A DNA stretch of 64,000 nucleotides from Luteimonas kalidii (GTDB lineage: Bacteria; Pseudomonadota; Gammaproteobacteria; Xanthomonadales; Xanthomonadaceae): NCBI RefSeq assembly GCF_029887935.1, contig NZ_JARXRO010000018.1, forward strand, positions 401,977 through 465,976. The letters run 5' to 3'. A program made the position numbers and the translations under genes. Positions 28,737 to 38,315 of this stretch are shown here, one piece after another. Position 1 is the first letter of the stretch. Each line of letters begins with the position of its first letter. Under the pieces are notes generated by a model. It worked only from the letters and a program-made list of their open reading frames with translations, made no database searches and was not told where the DNA came from.

Positions 28737-30743
28737 ATGACGCAGTCGCAACACCCGCCATCGCCCGATACGCAGCCGCCCGTGCGCCGCTGGCACTCCG
28801 CCATCCTCGGCCCGGTCTTCTACCCGACGGCGCTGCTGATCGCGCTGCTGGTGGCGTTCTCGTTCGCCGCGCCTGCGGCGGCGGCGATGGTGTTCGGCCG
28901 CGCCAAGATGTGGGTGGCGCAGGATGCGGGCTGGTTCACCATCCTGATGGTGGCGGGCTTCCTGGTGTTCATCGTGGGCCTGGGCGTGAGCGGGCTGGGA
29001 CGCATCCGCCTGGGGCCGGACCACAGCCGGCCCGACTACAGCTATCCCACCTGGTTCGCGATGCTGTTCGCCGCGGGCATGGGCATCGGCCTGATGTTCT
29101 TCGGCGTGGCCGAGCCGATCATGCATTTCGCCGATCCGCCGGTGGGCGATCCGGGCACGGTGGCCGCGGCGCGCCAGGCGATGCGCATCACCTTCTTCCA
29201 CTGGGGCATCCATGCCTGGGCGATCTATGCGGTGGTGGCGCTGTCGCTGGCCTACTTCGCCTACCGGCACGGGTTGCCGCTGCGCATCCGCTCCTCGCTC
29301 TATCCGCTGATCGGCGAGCGCATCCACGGCCCCATCGGCCATGCGGTGGACACCTTCGCGGTGCTGGGCACCATCTTCGGCCTGGCGACGTCGCTGGGTC
29401 TGGGGGTGATCCAGATCAACTCGGGGCTGCGCTACCTGTTCGACGCGCCGGTGGGCGTCGGGGTGCAGGTGGCGCTGATCGCGACGATCACCCTGGTGGC
29501 CACCGTGTCGGTGTTCACCGGGCTCGACCGCGGCGTGCGGCGGCTGTCGGAGTTCAACATGGTGCTGGCGATATCCCTGCTCGCCTTCGTGCTGGTGATG
29601 GGCCCCACGGTGCACCTGCTGCAGGCCTTCGTGCAGAACACCGGCATGTACGTGTCGAACGTGTTCGCGATGACGTTCAACCTCTACGCCTACGAGCCCA
29701 CCAGCTGGCTCGGCGGCTGGACGCTGTTCTACTGGGGCTGGTGGATCGCCTGGTCGCCGTTCGTGGGCATGTTCATCGCGCGCATCTCGCGCGGGCGCAC
29801 GGTGCGCGAGTTCGTGGTCGGCGTGCTGCTGGTGCCGCTGGGCTTCACCTTCCTGTGGATGACGATCTACGGCAACAGCGCGCTGTACCAGGTGATGTCG
29901 GGCGCGGCGCCCGAACTGGTGGCGGCGGTGCGCGCGGATACCTCGGTGGCCCTGTTCCAGTTCCTGGAGGCCTATCCGCTGCCGCTGCTCACCTCGGCCG
30001 TCGCCACCCTGCTGGTGGTGATCTTCTTCGTGACCTCGGCCGATTCCGGCGCGCTGGTGATCGACATGCTCTCCTCGAAGGGCGAGGCCGAATCGCCGGT
30101 GTGGCAGCGCATCTTCTGGGCGCTGATGGTGGGGGCGATCGCGATCGCGCTGCTGATCGCGGGCGGCCTGGACGCGCTGCAGGCGGGCACCATCGCCAGC
30201 GCGTTTCCCTTCACCTTCGTCATGCTGCTGATGGCCTGGGGCCTGCTGCGCGCGATGCAGCTGGACGTGACCAAGCGCCAGAGCATCCGCTCCGCGCGCA
30301 TCTCGGCGCCGGGCAGTGCGGCGGCGGACTGGAAGATGCGCATCCGCGCGCTGATGCAGAGCCCGACGCGGGCCGAGGTGCTCGCCTACCTGCAGGGCAC
30401 GGTGCGCCCGGCGCTCGACGCCGTCGCCGCCGAACTGCGCCGGCAGGGCCTGGAGGTCCGGGTGGACGGCGGCGAGGACGGCCGCGCCTGGCTCGAGGTG
30501 GGGCACGGCGCGGAGATGGATTTCTTCTACTCCGTGCGCCCGGTGTCGCACGAGGCCGCCGAGTTCATGCTGACCGATCCACGCCGGCACTCGACCGATG
30601 CCGACCGGGTGTTCCGAGCCGAGGTCCACCTGCGCGAAGGCGGTCAGGACTACGACGTGATGGGCTGGAGCCGCGACGAACTGCTGCACGACGTGCTGGA
30701 CCAGTACGAGCGCCACCTCCACTTCCTCAACGCCGTGCGCTGA
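28737..30743 (+). CDS. betT: BCCT-family betaine/choline transporter, BetT-like
   Basis: 668 aa. BCCT transporters import choline or betaine, often driven by H+ or Na+ and osmotically activated. Twelve hydrophobic segments are visible between residues about 25 and 500; the glycine motif GMGIGLMFFGVAEP and the tryptophan-rich WTLFYWGWWIAWSPFVG substrate-binding segment are intact. A long cytoplasmic C-terminal extension (about 150 residues) matches the BetT subgroup (E. coli BetT is about the same length). The start at 28737 gives the normal N-terminus; the frame extends upstream into repeat sequence. Confidence 0.9.
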   Translation: MTQSQHPPSPDTQPPVRRWHSAILGPVFYPTALLIALLVAFSFAAPAAAAMVFGRAKMWVAQDAGWFTILMVAGFLVFIVGLGVSGLGRIRLGPDHSRPDYSYPTWFAMLFAAGMGIGLMFFGVAEPIMHFADPPVGDPGTVAAARQAMRITFFHWGIHAWAIYAVVALSLAYFAYRHGLPLRIRSSLYPLIGERIHGPIGHAVDTFAVLGTIFGLATSLGLGVIQINSGLRYLFDAPVGVGVQVALIATITLVATVSVFTGLDRGVRRLSEFNMVLAISLLAFVLVMGPTVHLLQAFVQNTGMYVSNVFAMTFNLYAYEPTSWLGGWTLFYWGWWIAWSPFVGMFIARISRGRTVREFVVGVLLVPLGFTFLWMTIYGNSALYQVMSGAAPELVAAVRADTSVALFQFLEAYPLPLLTSAVATLLVVIFFVTSADSGALVIDMLSSKGEAESPVWQRIFWALMVGAIAIALLIAGGLDALQAGTIASAFPFTFVMLLMAWGLLRAMQLDVTKRQSIRSARISAPGSAAADWKMRIRALMQSPTRAEVLAYLQGTVRPALDAVAAELRRQGLEVRVDGGEDGRAWLEVGHGAEMDFFYSVRPVSHEAAEFMLTDPRRHSTDADRVFRAEVHLREGGQDYDVMGWSRDELLHDVLDQYERHLHFLNAVR

Positions 30744-30918
30744 GTGCGCGCGTGGTCCACCCGTCTGCCGCAGGCGTGGCCCCGTGGACGTCCCGGCCAC
30801 GCGGCGGCAGCCAACGTGCACGGACAGGATCGCTAGGCGGTGCACGCAACCGGGCGCCCTGTCGATTTACTCCCCCGCGGTTCGTCGCCACTGCATCCAC
30901 TCACCGAAGGACCACCCC

Positions 30919-31326
30919 GTGCCCCGCATGATCTTCGTCAACCTGCCCGTCGCCGACCTGGCCGCCTCGATCGCCTTCTACGAGGCCCTGGGCTTCCGCA
31001 ACAACCCGCACTTCAGCGACGCCACCGGGGCCTGCATGGTCTGGAGCGAGGCGATCCACGTGATGCTGCTCACCCACGACAAGTGGTGCACGTTCACGAT
31101 CCGGCCGATTCCGCCGAGCGACTCCAGCGAGGTGCTGCTGGCCATCTCGCTCGACGACCGCGAGGCGGTGGATGCCCTGAATGCCACCGCCGCCGCGAAT
31201 GGCGGTACCGGCGACATCAACCCGGCGCAGGACCACGGCTTCATGTACAGCCGCGCCCTGGCCGACCCGGACGGGCATGTGTGGGAAGCCTTCTGGATGG
31301 ACCCGGCGGCCGTGCCCACCGAGTGA
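30919..31326 (+). CDS. VOC-family (glyoxalase-like) protein
   Basis: 135 aa. FVNLPVADLAASIAFYEALGF at the N-terminus and ALADPDGHVWEAFWMDP at the C-terminus are the standard start and end of a single glyoxalase/bleomycin-resistance domain. GTG at 30919 is chosen because GAAGGA lies at the proper distance; ATG at 30928 is the alternative. It belongs to the large group of uncharacterised VOC proteins. A second VOC gene follows 119 bases later. Confidence 0.88.
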   Translation: MPRMIFVNLPVADLAASIAFYEALGFRNNPHFSDATGACMVWSEAIHVMLLTHDKWCTFTIRPIPPSDSSEVLLAISLDDREAVDALNATAAANGGTGDINPAQDHGFMYSRALADPDGHVWEAFWMDPAAVPTE

Positions 31327-31445
31327 GGCGCAAGACCCGCCGGGCTGCGCCGGGCAATCGGGGCCCACTGGACGGACGCCACCGCGCGCCACCGCAGCCC
31401 CCGCGATTGGCCCGCATCGTTTTCCCACACCACTGGAGCGCCATC

Positions 31446-31823
31446 ATGCTCAAGCACAAGACCTCGTCGGCCATCGTCGCGGTGAGCGACCTCGCCCGCG
31501 CACGCGACTTCTACGAAGGCACCCTCGGGCTGCAACTGGACGGCGACGGCAGCGGCGAGGTGCTGACCTTCCGCACCGGCGACACCTGGCTGGTGGTGTA
31601 TCCGTCCAAGGGCCTCCGGCCGGGGACCGGGAACGCGGTGGTCTGGAGCGGCGGCGACGACGTCGCGGCCATCGCGGAGGATCTGCGCGGCAAGGGCTTA
31701 CGCCTGGAGGAATATCCGGACATGGGCATGCGCATCGAGGACGGCGTGCACCTGGACGACGGCTTCGCGGCGATCTGGTTCAAGGACCCGGACGGCAACG
31801 TCCTGCACGTCAACAGTCTGTAG
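31446..31823 (+). CDS. VOC-family (glyoxalase-like) protein
   Basis: 125 aa. VSDLARARDFYEGTLGLQL and IWFKDPDGNVLHVNSL define one glyoxalase-fold domain, with the family's terminal Asp-Pro-Asp-Gly-Asn turn. It shares only fold-level similarity with the preceding VOC gene, so is not a recent copy. Substrate unknown. Confidence 0.9.
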   Translation: MLKHKTSSAIVAVSDLARARDFYEGTLGLQLDGDGSGEVLTFRTGDTWLVVYPSKGLRPGTGNAVVWSGGDDVAAIAEDLRGKGLRLEEYPDMGMRIEDGVHLDDGFAAIWFKDPDGNVLHVNSL

Positions 31824-31835
31824 GAACGCAATGCC

Positions 31836-31971
31836 GTTCCTTGCCGCTTCGCGCGAAGCTGTTCCTTCCCCCGCTTCGCCCGAAGCTGTTCCTTCCCCCC
31901 GCTTCGCGCGAAGCTGGTCTTTCCCCCGCGTCGCGCGTAGCTGTCCCTTCCCCCGCTTGGCGGGGGAAGGT
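31836..31971. repeat. Five tandem degenerate 25-29-bp units
   Basis: Units start at 31836, 31861, 31888, 31916 and 31943. Each reads roughly GTTCCTTCCCCCGCTTCGCG then CGAAGCT; the last merges into a family A hairpin (CTTCCCCCGC facing GCGGGGGAAG). Confidence 0.85.
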
Positions 31972-32065
31972 GCCGAAGGCGGATGGGGGCGTGTCCGGCG
32001 CTGCGTCGCCTCCCCATCCGGCCCTTCGGGCCACCTTCCCCCCTTGAAGGGGACCGAGGCCCCGC
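31972..32065. repeat. REP-like element (family A)
   Basis: GCCGAAGGCGGATGGGGG is followed by the inverted set CCCCATCCGG, CCCTTCGGGCCACCTTCCCC and GAAGGGGACCGAGGCCCCG. This is the inverted-pair arrangement of the same family as at 7,127 and 27,645. Together with the tandem units it fills the 279 bases between a VOC gene and a convergent hydrolase gene. Confidence 0.75.
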
Positions 32066-32102
32066 AAAGTGGGCATGCCGGCTGACCGCCTGGTACGCGG
32101 GC

Positions 32103-32891
32103 TTATTGTCCTTGCGCTGACGCCGCTCCCTTCGCCGCAGTGTCGATCACATCCGCCACCGCCTTCGGCTGGGTGAAGTACAGCGCATGGCTCGCCTTGA
32201 CGTAGCTGACCTCCGCGCCAATCCGCTGCGCCATGTGCACCAGCATCGCCTGGTCGAAGGCCTTGTCTTCGGTGGCGATCACCGCCCAGCTGGGCCTGCT
32301 GCGCCACGCGGCGTGCTGCACCGGAGTCTCGAACTCCGCCATGGTGATCGGCACCTGCGAATCGCGCAGGAAGGCGGCATCTTCATCGCTGGCGTCGTGT
32401 GCGAAGCCGGCCTTGAACCTCGCGCCGTTGAGGTAGCCGATGCCGTCGGGATGCACGTCGATCACGAACTCGGGCGTGGCGGCGAAGCCCTGGTACTGCT
32501 GCGCGGTGTTCTCGCCGGCGTCGGGGGCCAGCGCGGACACGTAGACCAGGCCGGCCACCTTGTCGTGCACGCCGGCTTCCGTGATCACGGTGCCGCCCCA
32601 GGAATGGCCGACCAGGATCGCGGGGCCGTCCTGGCGGTCGAGCACGCGGCGGGTGGCGGCGACGTCGTCGGCCAGCGAGGTCAGCGGGTTCTGCACGATG
32701 CTCACGCGGTAGCCGCGGGCGGTGAGGTCGTCGTACACGCCGCGCCAGCCCGAACCGTCGGCAAAGGCGCCGTGCACCAGCACGATGTTGCGGACGGGCT
32801 CGGCGGCGTTGGCGGGCGTGGCGGCCCGGGCCGGCGCGGCGACGGTGGTGGCCATGGCGGCGGCCAGGAGGGTGGGGAGCAGGATGCGCAT
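32103..32891 (-). CDS. Exported alpha/beta hydrolase
   Basis: 262 aa. A Sec signal peptide (MRILLPTLLAAAMATTVAAPARA) precedes an alpha/beta hydrolase domain: oxyanion HGAFADGSGW, nucleophile elbow GHSWGG (Ser about residue 120) and late catalytic His in KASHALYF. The pattern resembles the RsbQ/esterase-like group of small hydrolases. Start at 32891 is the only one giving a proper signal peptide. Substrate unknown; periplasmic location likely. Confidence 0.9.
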   Translation of the reverse strand: MRILLPTLLAAAMATTVAAPARAATPANAAEPVRNIVLVHGAFADGSGWRGVYDDLTARGYRVSIVQNPLTSLADDVAATRRVLDRQDGPAILVGHSWGGTVITEAGVHDKVAGLVYVSALAPDAGENTAQQYQGFAATPEFVIDVHPDGIGYLNGARFKAGFAHDASDEDAAFLRDSQVPITMAEFETPVQHAAWRSRPSWAVIATEDKAFDQAMLVHMAQRIGAEVSYVKASHALYFTQPKAVADVIDTAAKGAASAQGQ

Positions 32892-33131
32892 GGTGGTGGC
32901 CTCGGTCGGGGTGGTGGGCGGCCAGTGGGGCCGTGAGGTCACTGTGCCGGGGCGGGGCGCACGATGGGTGCGACATCGTCCGGAAAACTTGATCGTTCGT
33001 ATGGATCTGGCGTCCGGGCGCCGTCTCCGCGGGTCTGGCACGTGGTTTGCATACGGTCCCGCATGCGCCTTGGACCGGTCGAGCCGGGGCAGGCGCAGGC
33101 CCCGTCCACGCATCCGCTGCGAGTTCCTGCC

Positions 33132-33452
33132 ATGCCACCCGGTCCCGCCCTTGCCAACGTCGTCGCCGGTCCCTGGCAGCCCGCCAGGCCTGCCGCACCG
33201 GCCCGCCGCACGCCCGAGCGCCGCAAGCCCGCGCCATCGCTCGCCGCCGAGGCCCTGCGCGAAAGCCTCACGCCGCCGCAGCTGGTCACGCTGGAGGCGA
33301 TGGAGATCTTCCGCTGGCGCCTGGCCTTCGTGCGCCGGCCGCTGTTCCAGCCGCCGATCCCGGTGCTGTTCGACGCCGACGACACCCGCCACGTGGTGAT
33401 CCGCGAGGACGGCACGCTGGACGAGCAGCCGACGCTGAAGCTGCGCGGCTGA
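33132..33452 (+). CDS. Hypothetical protein
   Basis: 106 aa from ATG 33132. The N-terminal third is Pro/Ala/Arg-rich and disordered; the conserved-looking part is SLTPPQLVTLEAMEIFRWRL and then LFQPPIPVLFDADD with a final HVVIREDGTL. I do not recognise a family. Upstream in-frame starts exist (for example at about 33,063) but give only low-complexity sequence. Confidence 0.65.
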   Translation: MPPGPALANVVAGPWQPARPAAPARRTPERRKPAPSLAAEALRESLTPPQLVTLEAMEIFRWRLAFVRRPLFQPPIPVLFDADDTRHVVIREDGTLDEQPTLKLRG

Positions 33453-33509
33453 CGGCTCCGGGCCGCGCCGTTGACGCGCGCCCGACGCCGCGGGCGCGAC
33501 CATGTCGGC

Positions 33510-33725
33510 ATGAAGCCGACTCCCAAGCTCGACCGCCCCGCGATCGAACGGCGCCTGGCCGACATCGAGGCCGAACTTCCGCTGCTGCGCCGGGACATGA
33601 ACACGTTCTTCAGCGAACTCCAGGACCGCGCCGACGCGCTGTGCCGTGAAGTCGAACCGTCCGAGCGCGACGAGGTGCGCGGCCGCGTGCAGGACATGGT
33701 CGAACGTGCCGGCCTCGACCGCTGA
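33510..33725 (+). CDS. Small helical hypothetical protein
   Basis: 71 aa, almost entirely charged helix ([19 protein letters not shown], then [17 protein letters not shown]). No family recognised. Start at ATG 33510 is favoured over 33471, which adds only Arg-rich sequence. Its 3' end overlaps the glycosylase gene by 20 bases in another frame, which suggests co-transcription. Confidence 0.65.
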   Translation: MKPTPKLDRPAIERRLADIEAELPLLRRDMNTFFSELQDRADALCREVEPSERDEVRGRVQDMVERAGLDR

Positions 33726-34290
33726 ACCCTGGACGGCGCTGCCGCGCGGGTTCTACCGCCGGCATCCGGCGAAAGTGGCACCGGAGCTGTTGAACAAGAT
33801 CCTCGTGCACGACGACGGCCGCGCGGGCCGCATCGTCGAGGTCGAGGCCTATGCGGGTGCCGAGGATCCCGCCGCGCATTCGTTCCGCGGCCGCACGCCG
33901 CGCAACGCCACGATGTTCGGAGAGCCCGGCCACCTGTACGTGTATTTCATCTACGGCCTGCACTGGGGCAGCAACGCCGTGTGCGGCGAGGTGGGCGAGG
34001 GCGCCGGCGTGCTGCTGCGTGCGCTCGAGCCGCTTGCCGGCATCGAGCGCATGCGCGCGTTGCGCCCGGCCGCGCGCCGCGACCGCGACCTCGCCAATGG
34101 CCCCGGCAAGCTGTCGCAGGCGATGGGCCTCACCCGCGCGCACGACGGCGCCGACCTGGTCACCGGCGATCGCGGCGTGCGGATCGTCAGCGATGGCATG
34201 CCGCCGCCATCGCATCCCCGCATCGGGCCCCGCGTGGGGATTTCGAAGGCGATCGATTTTCCGTGGCGGTGGCGTACGCCGCTGGGGTAG
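33706..34290 (+). CDS. 3-methyladenine DNA glycosylase (AAG/MPG family)
   Basis: 194 aa. Removes alkylated purines in base excision repair. The family's catalytic and wedge segments are present: [20 protein letters not shown] (general-base Glu in the first half) and [18 protein letters not shown], plus [12 protein letters not shown]. Length is normal. GTG at 33706 is chosen because no in-frame ATG lies nearby and longer versions extend into the upstream gene. Strong match. Confidence 0.92.
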   Translation: MPASTAEPWTALPRGFYRRHPAKVAPELLNKILVHDDGRAGRIVEVEAYAGAEDPAAHSFRGRTPRNATMFGEPGHLYVYFIYGLHWGSNAVCGEVGEGAGVLLRALEPLAGIERMRALRPAARRDRDLANGPGKLSQAMGLTRAHDGADLVTGDRGVRIVSDGMPPPSHPRIGPRVGISKAIDFPWRWRTPLG

Positions 34291-34330
34291 CGGTGTGGGT
34301 CGTGTTGGGGATGTGCAGTCGCGTCGCCAT

Positions 34331-34471
34331 CGCGTAGCCCGGGTAAGCGAAGCGCACCCGGGGCACGTGGAGGTGACGAAAACGCTAGACAGGCTCCAGT
34401 CGCGTAGCCCGGGTAAGCGAAGCGCACCCGGGGCACCTGGGAGGTGAACGAAAACGCTACACAGGCTCCAG
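34331..34471. repeat. 70-bp tandem duplication containing REP family B
   Basis: Two copies start at 34331 and 34401. Each begins CGCGTAGCCCGGGTAAGCGA, contains the 29-bp REP (34334-34362 and 34404-34432), then GAGGTGACGAAAACGCTA and CAGGCTCCAG. The second copy runs into the 3' end of the response-regulator gene, so the first carries a spare copy of its last codons and stop. Confidence 0.9.
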
Positions 34472-34810
34472 CAGCTGCAGCAGCTGCGCCAGCCGGTAGG
34501 GTTTGGCCAGGAACTCCGCGTCATCGGGAATGTCGGGCAGCTGCGCGCGGGTGCGGCCCGAGGACAGGATCACGCGTGCCCGCGGCTGCAGTTCGCGCGC
34601 CTTGCGGGCGACGTCCACGCCCGACACGCCCTCGGGCATGCTCACGTCGCTGACGATGAAGTCGAACACCTTGTCCGTCGCCATGTGGCCCAGGGCTTCC
34701 GCGCCGGTGCGCGCGGTGACCACCTCGAAGCCCATGTCCGAGAGTTCGTCGCCCACCAGTTCCACGATCGCGAATTCGTCGTCGACCAACAGCACCGCCT
34801 GATTGCGCAT
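34457..34810 (-). CDS. Single-domain response regulator (receiver only)
   Basis: 117 aa CheY-like receiver. Acidic pair in LLVDDEFAIVE, phospho-acceptor Asp in DFIVSDVSMPEG (near residue 57), the Ser in RVILSSGRT (conserved Thr/Ser position) and the Lys in FLAKPYRLA are all present. No output domain. It lies 323 bases downstream of the hybrid kinase on the same strand and is a likely phosphorelay partner of it. The first nine residues make ATG 34810 the natural start. Confidence 0.9.
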   Translation of the reverse strand: MRNQAVLLVDDEFAIVELVGDELSDMGFEVVTARTGAEALGHMATDKVFDFIVSDVSMPEGVSGVDVARKARELQPRARVILSSGRTRAQLPDIPDDAEFLAKPYRLAQLLQLLEPV

Positions 34811-35014
34811 CGTGTCCACTCGTTGCCGGAGGTCGGGTGCGTGCCGCATGCCCGGACGGGCGGTGCTTCCCGGGCACGCGCCGCGGGGCCGCAGAATCTC
34901 GCACGCCGATGTGATGATTCCGTCAACGCGAGCGCGCAGCGCGTCGCCACGAGGTGGGCGGAGCGTTGGGGAATTACGCGCGAGGTCGGCGACGCGGTTC
35001 AAAGTGACGTCGCT

Positions 35015-35126
35015 CCCGGGTGCGCTTCGCTTACCCGGGCTACCCGGGCCCCTCCCAACCGGTCGGCCGTCCGCCGCTGCCTGATCCAAGCGAGCCCGTA
35101 GCCCGGGTAAGCGAAGCGCACCCGGG
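35015..35126. repeat. Inverted pair of REP family B elements
   Basis: One 29-bp copy in reverse orientation (35015-35043) and one forward (35098-35126), separated by 54 bases. Such head-to-head pairs are typical of bacterial interspersed mosaic elements and can form a large cruciform or an RNA hairpin. They fill the space between the kinase stop and the receiver gene. The remainder of 34,811-35,014 shows nothing further. Confidence 0.88.
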
Positions 35127-35133
35127 GGCGCAC

Positions 35134-37944
35134 TTACCGCAGCGGCGCGAGTCCGTCGATCACCGCGCGCACGCGCTGCGCCAGTTCCTCGGCGGTGAAC
35201 GGCTTGCCGATCAGGTGCACGCCGGGATCCAGCACGCCGTTGTGGACCACGGCGTTGCGGCTGTAGCCGGTGGTGAACAGCACCTTGAGGTCGGGGCGCG
35301 ATTCGCGCGCGCGGTCGGCGAGCTGGCGGCCGTTGAGGCCGGGCATGATCACGTCGGTGAAGAGCAGGCTGATGTCCGGATGCGCCGCGAGCAACTGCAG
35401 CGCGGCGTCGGCGCCGTCGGCCTCCAGCACGCGGTAACCCAGGTCGGTGAGCACCTGGACCGAGAATTCGCGCACCGCCGGTTCGTCTTCCACCACCAGC
35501 ACCACGTCCTGCGATTCGCCGAGCGGCAGCGCGTGCGCCGCGCGCACTGGCTCGGTCGACACCTGCAGCGGACGCCGCAGCAGGCGCGGCAGGTACACCT
35601 TGACCGTGGTCCCCTGGCCCACCTCGGAATAGATCTTGACGTGGCCGGCGGACTGCTTGACGAAGCCGTACACCTGCGACAGCCCGAGCCCGGTGCCGCG
35701 GCCCACTTCCTTGGTGGTGAAGAACGGATCGAAGGCCTTGGCCATCACCTCCGGCGGCATGCCGGCGCCGGTGTCGGTCACGGCGATCAGCACGTACTGG
35801 CCCGCCTGCACGCCGAGGTTGTCGGCGGCGTAACGATGGTCCAGGTCGCAGTTGGCGGTCTCCACGGTGAGCCGGCCGCCATCGGGCATGGCGTCGCGCG
35901 CGTTGACGGCGAGGTTGAGGATCACGTTCTCGAGCTGGTTCTCGTCGGCGCTGATCCACCAGATGCCGCCGGCCAGCACCGTCTCCAGCCGCACGCTGCT
36001 GCCCAGCGAATGCGCCAGCAGGCCGGACATGCCGGACACCAGCCTGTTGGGATCCAGCGCCACCGGTTGCAGCGGCTGCTGGCGCGAGAACGCCAGCAGG
36101 CGCTGGGTGAGCTGCGCGGCGCGGGTGGCGCCGTCCAGGGCGAGATCGACGTAGCGCTTGTTGCGCGGATCGGCGTCGCCCAGGCGCCTGGCCAGCGCGT
36201 CGAGCGGGCCGATGACGGTGGCCAGCATGTTGTTGAAGTCGTGCGCAATGCCGCCGGTGAGCTGGCCCACCGCTTCCATCTTCTGCGCCTGGCGCAGCGC
36301 TTCCTCCACCTGCAGGCGGCCGGCCACTTCCTCGGCCACGCGGGCTTCGAGCCGTTCGTTGAGCTCCTTGAGCTGCGCCTCGGCGGCCTTGCGCGCAGTG
36401 ATGTCGATCGCCACGCCGACCACGCGCACGCAGCGGTCCTCGTCGAACAGGCCGCGGCCCTTGGCCGCGACCCAGCGCACCACGCCGTCTTCCTTGCCGA
36501 CGGTGCGGTACTCGACGTCGTAGAGCGCGCGCCGGGCCGGATCGGCGGCGGCGGCGAAGGCGGCGCTGGTCGCCTCGCGGTCGTCCGGATGCAGGCCGTC
36601 GTAGAAGTCGCGCAGCGACACCGGCGCGTCGGCCGGGATGCCGAACATGGCCTTGGTGCGCGCCGGCCAGATCAGCTGGTCGTGCGCCAGGTCGACATCC
36701 CAGAAGCCCAGGTCGCCGGCGTCGGTGGCCAGGCGCAGGCGCTCCTCGCGCTCGGCAAGCGCCGCCTCGGCGCGCTTGCGCGCGGTGAGGTCGAGCATCG
36801 CGCCGATCATGCGCACCGGTGCGCCGGCGGCGTCGCGCAGCACGGTGCCGCGGTCGAACACCGAGGCGTAGCTGCCGTCGGCGCGACGGAAGCGGTATTC
36901 GCCGGTCCACGCGCTGCCACCGCCCTCGATCACGGCGTGGATCGCCGCATCGATGCGCGCGCGGTCGTCGGGATGGATGTGCTCGATCCACCACTGCGCG
37001 CTGGTCTGGGTGATGTCGTGGCCGAACAGGGCGCGCAGCGCTTCGTTCCAGATCACGTGACCGTCGACCATGCGCCAGTCCCAGATGGCGTCGTTGGTGG
37101 CCTGCGCCGCGAGGCGGTAGCGCTCCTCGATCTCGCGATGTCGCTGCTCGGCGGTCTTGCGCGAAGTGATGTCGAGCGAGGTGCCGACCAGGCCGACCAC
37201 GGCGCCGCTTTCGTCGCGCAGCGGGGCCTTGGTGGACAGCCACCACGCCCGACGGCCGTCGGGGAAACTCACCTCTTCTTCCAGTTGTTCGGTCTGCCCG
37301 CTGGCCATCACCCGCGCGTCGGCGGCCATGACCGCGGCGGCCTGCGCCGGATCGGCCAGCACTTCGGCATCGGTGCGGCCGATGTAGGCTTCCGGCGGCC
37401 GTCCGATCAGCTCGGTGGTGCCACGGTTGCCGATCAGCAGCCGGCCCTGGCGATCCTTGGCGTAGACCACGCCGGGCACGGCTTCGGTGAACGAGTCCAG
37501 CAGGCTGCGGGCCTGGTCGCGCTCGGATTCGAGCCGCCGCCGCTCGCCGATGTCGATCAGCACGCCGGGAAAGCGCAGGGCGCGGCCGTCGGCGTCGAGG
37601 TCGACCCGACCGACCGCCTCGAGCCAGCGGTATCCGCCGTCCGCGCTCAGGGCGCGGTACTGGTGTACGTAGCGGCCGCCGTGCGCGAGCGCGGCGTTGA
37701 TCGCTTCGGCCAGGCCGGCCTGGTCGTCCGGATGCACGGTGGCGACCACCTGCTCCACGCGCAGGTTCTCGCGCGGCAGCGCCGGATCGAGGCCGAAGGC
37801 CTGGGCCAGCGGCTCGTCGATGCTCAGCCGGTCCCGAACGACGTCCCAGAACCAGGTGCCGACGATGGCACCGGCGGCCATGGCCATCTGCACGCGCTCG
37901 GCGTCGCGGAAGGCGGGTGTGTCGCGGTCGTACGAAGGGGGCAC
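35134..37944 (-). CDS. Multi-PAS hybrid sensor histidine kinase
   Basis: About 936 aa. Four PAS domains in series (each ending in an IDITxRK-like PAC motif) cover roughly residues 15-540. The dimerisation helix with the phospho-acceptor His in [10 protein letters not shown] (about 569) and a HATPase domain ([35 protein letters not shown]) follow. The C-terminal receiver carries the Asp in [10 protein letters not shown] (about 863). There are no membrane segments, so it is cytosolic. Start uncertain: GTG 37944 or ATG 37887; neither has a strong ribosome-binding site. Confidence 0.9.
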   Translation of the reverse strand: MPPSYDRDTPAFRDAERVQMAMAAGAIVGTWFWDVVRDRLSIDEPLAQAFGLDPALPRENLRVEQVVATVHPDDQAGLAEAINAALAHGGRYVHQYRALSADGGYRWLEAVGRVDLDADGRALRFPGVLIDIGERRRLESERDQARSLLDSFTEAVPGVVYAKDRQGRLLIGNRGTTELIGRPPEAYIGRTDAEVLADPAQAAAVMAADARVMASGQTEQLEEEVSFPDGRRAWWLSTKAPLRDESGAVVGLVGTSLDITSRKTAEQRHREIEERYRLAAQATNDAIWDWRMVDGHVIWNEALRALFGHDITQTSAQWWIEHIHPDDRARIDAAIHAVIEGGGSAWTGEYRFRRADGSYASVFDRGTVLRDAAGAPVRMIGAMLDLTARKRAEAALAEREERLRLATDAGDLGFWDVDLAHDQLIWPARTKAMFGIPADAPVSLRDFYDGLHPDDREATSAAFAAAADPARRALYDVEYRTVGKEDGVVRWVAAKGRGLFDEDRCVRVVGVAIDITARKAAEAQLKELNERLEARVAEEVAGRLQVEEALRQAQKMEAVGQLTGGIAHDFNNMLATVIGPLDALARRLGDADPRNKRYVDLALDGATRAAQLTQRLLAFSRQQPLQPVALDPNRLVSGMSGLLAHSLGSSVRLETVLAGGIWWISADENQLENVILNLAVNARDAMPDGGRLTVETANCDLDHRYAADNLGVQAGQYVLIAVTDTGAGMPPEVMAKAFDPFFTTKEVGRGTGLGLSQVYGFVKQSAGHVKIYSEVGQGTTVKVYLPRLLRRPLQVSTEPVRAAHALPLGESQDVVLVVEDEPAVREFSVQVLTDLGYRVLEADGADAALQLLAAHPDISLLFTDVIMPGLNGRQLADRARESRPDLKVLFTTGYSRNAVVHNGVLDPGVHLIGKPFTAEELAQRVRAVIDGLAPLR

Positions 37945-38315
37945 TGGGGTGCTCGCTGGATGGGGAGGGACGCGCCATGCCGCAGCGCACCGGCGCACAC
38001 CTGCGGCGGGGCCGAGCCGGAAGTCTAGACCAGCATGCCGGAGGCGATGGTGGCGGCGCGCATGGAGCGGGCGATCGGCGGCGCAACGGACCGGTTCGCA
38101 TGCGTGGGGAGGCCTGCACGGAGAGGGCCGCTGCGGCCGAGGACAGCCGGAAGGCAACGGAGAAAGCCCACGTGCCGGTCGCGTGCCGGGCGCGTGGCCG
38201 TGCGGCGCGAGCGGGGCGGTGTCGTCTCGACCGGCCACCTGCGCGCTCCGCAGCGCAGGGTGCCCGTCGTGGTCTGCGCCGGGGGCGCACCGGGCGCGTG
38301 TGTGCCGGCGGCGTA
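37945..38315. other. 371-base gap with no visible gene
   Basis: Between the kinase gene and the cyclase gene, both on the minus strand. It is G+C-rich, with long plus-strand frames that are shadows of the flanking genes and lack start signals. I see no repeat or terminator; it presumably holds the promoter of the kinase. Confidence 0.4.

Noticed and set aside
35020..38028. 1002-codon plus-strand open frame
   Set aside because: Antisense shadow of the hybrid kinase; composition His/Gly/Val-rich with no recognisable domain.
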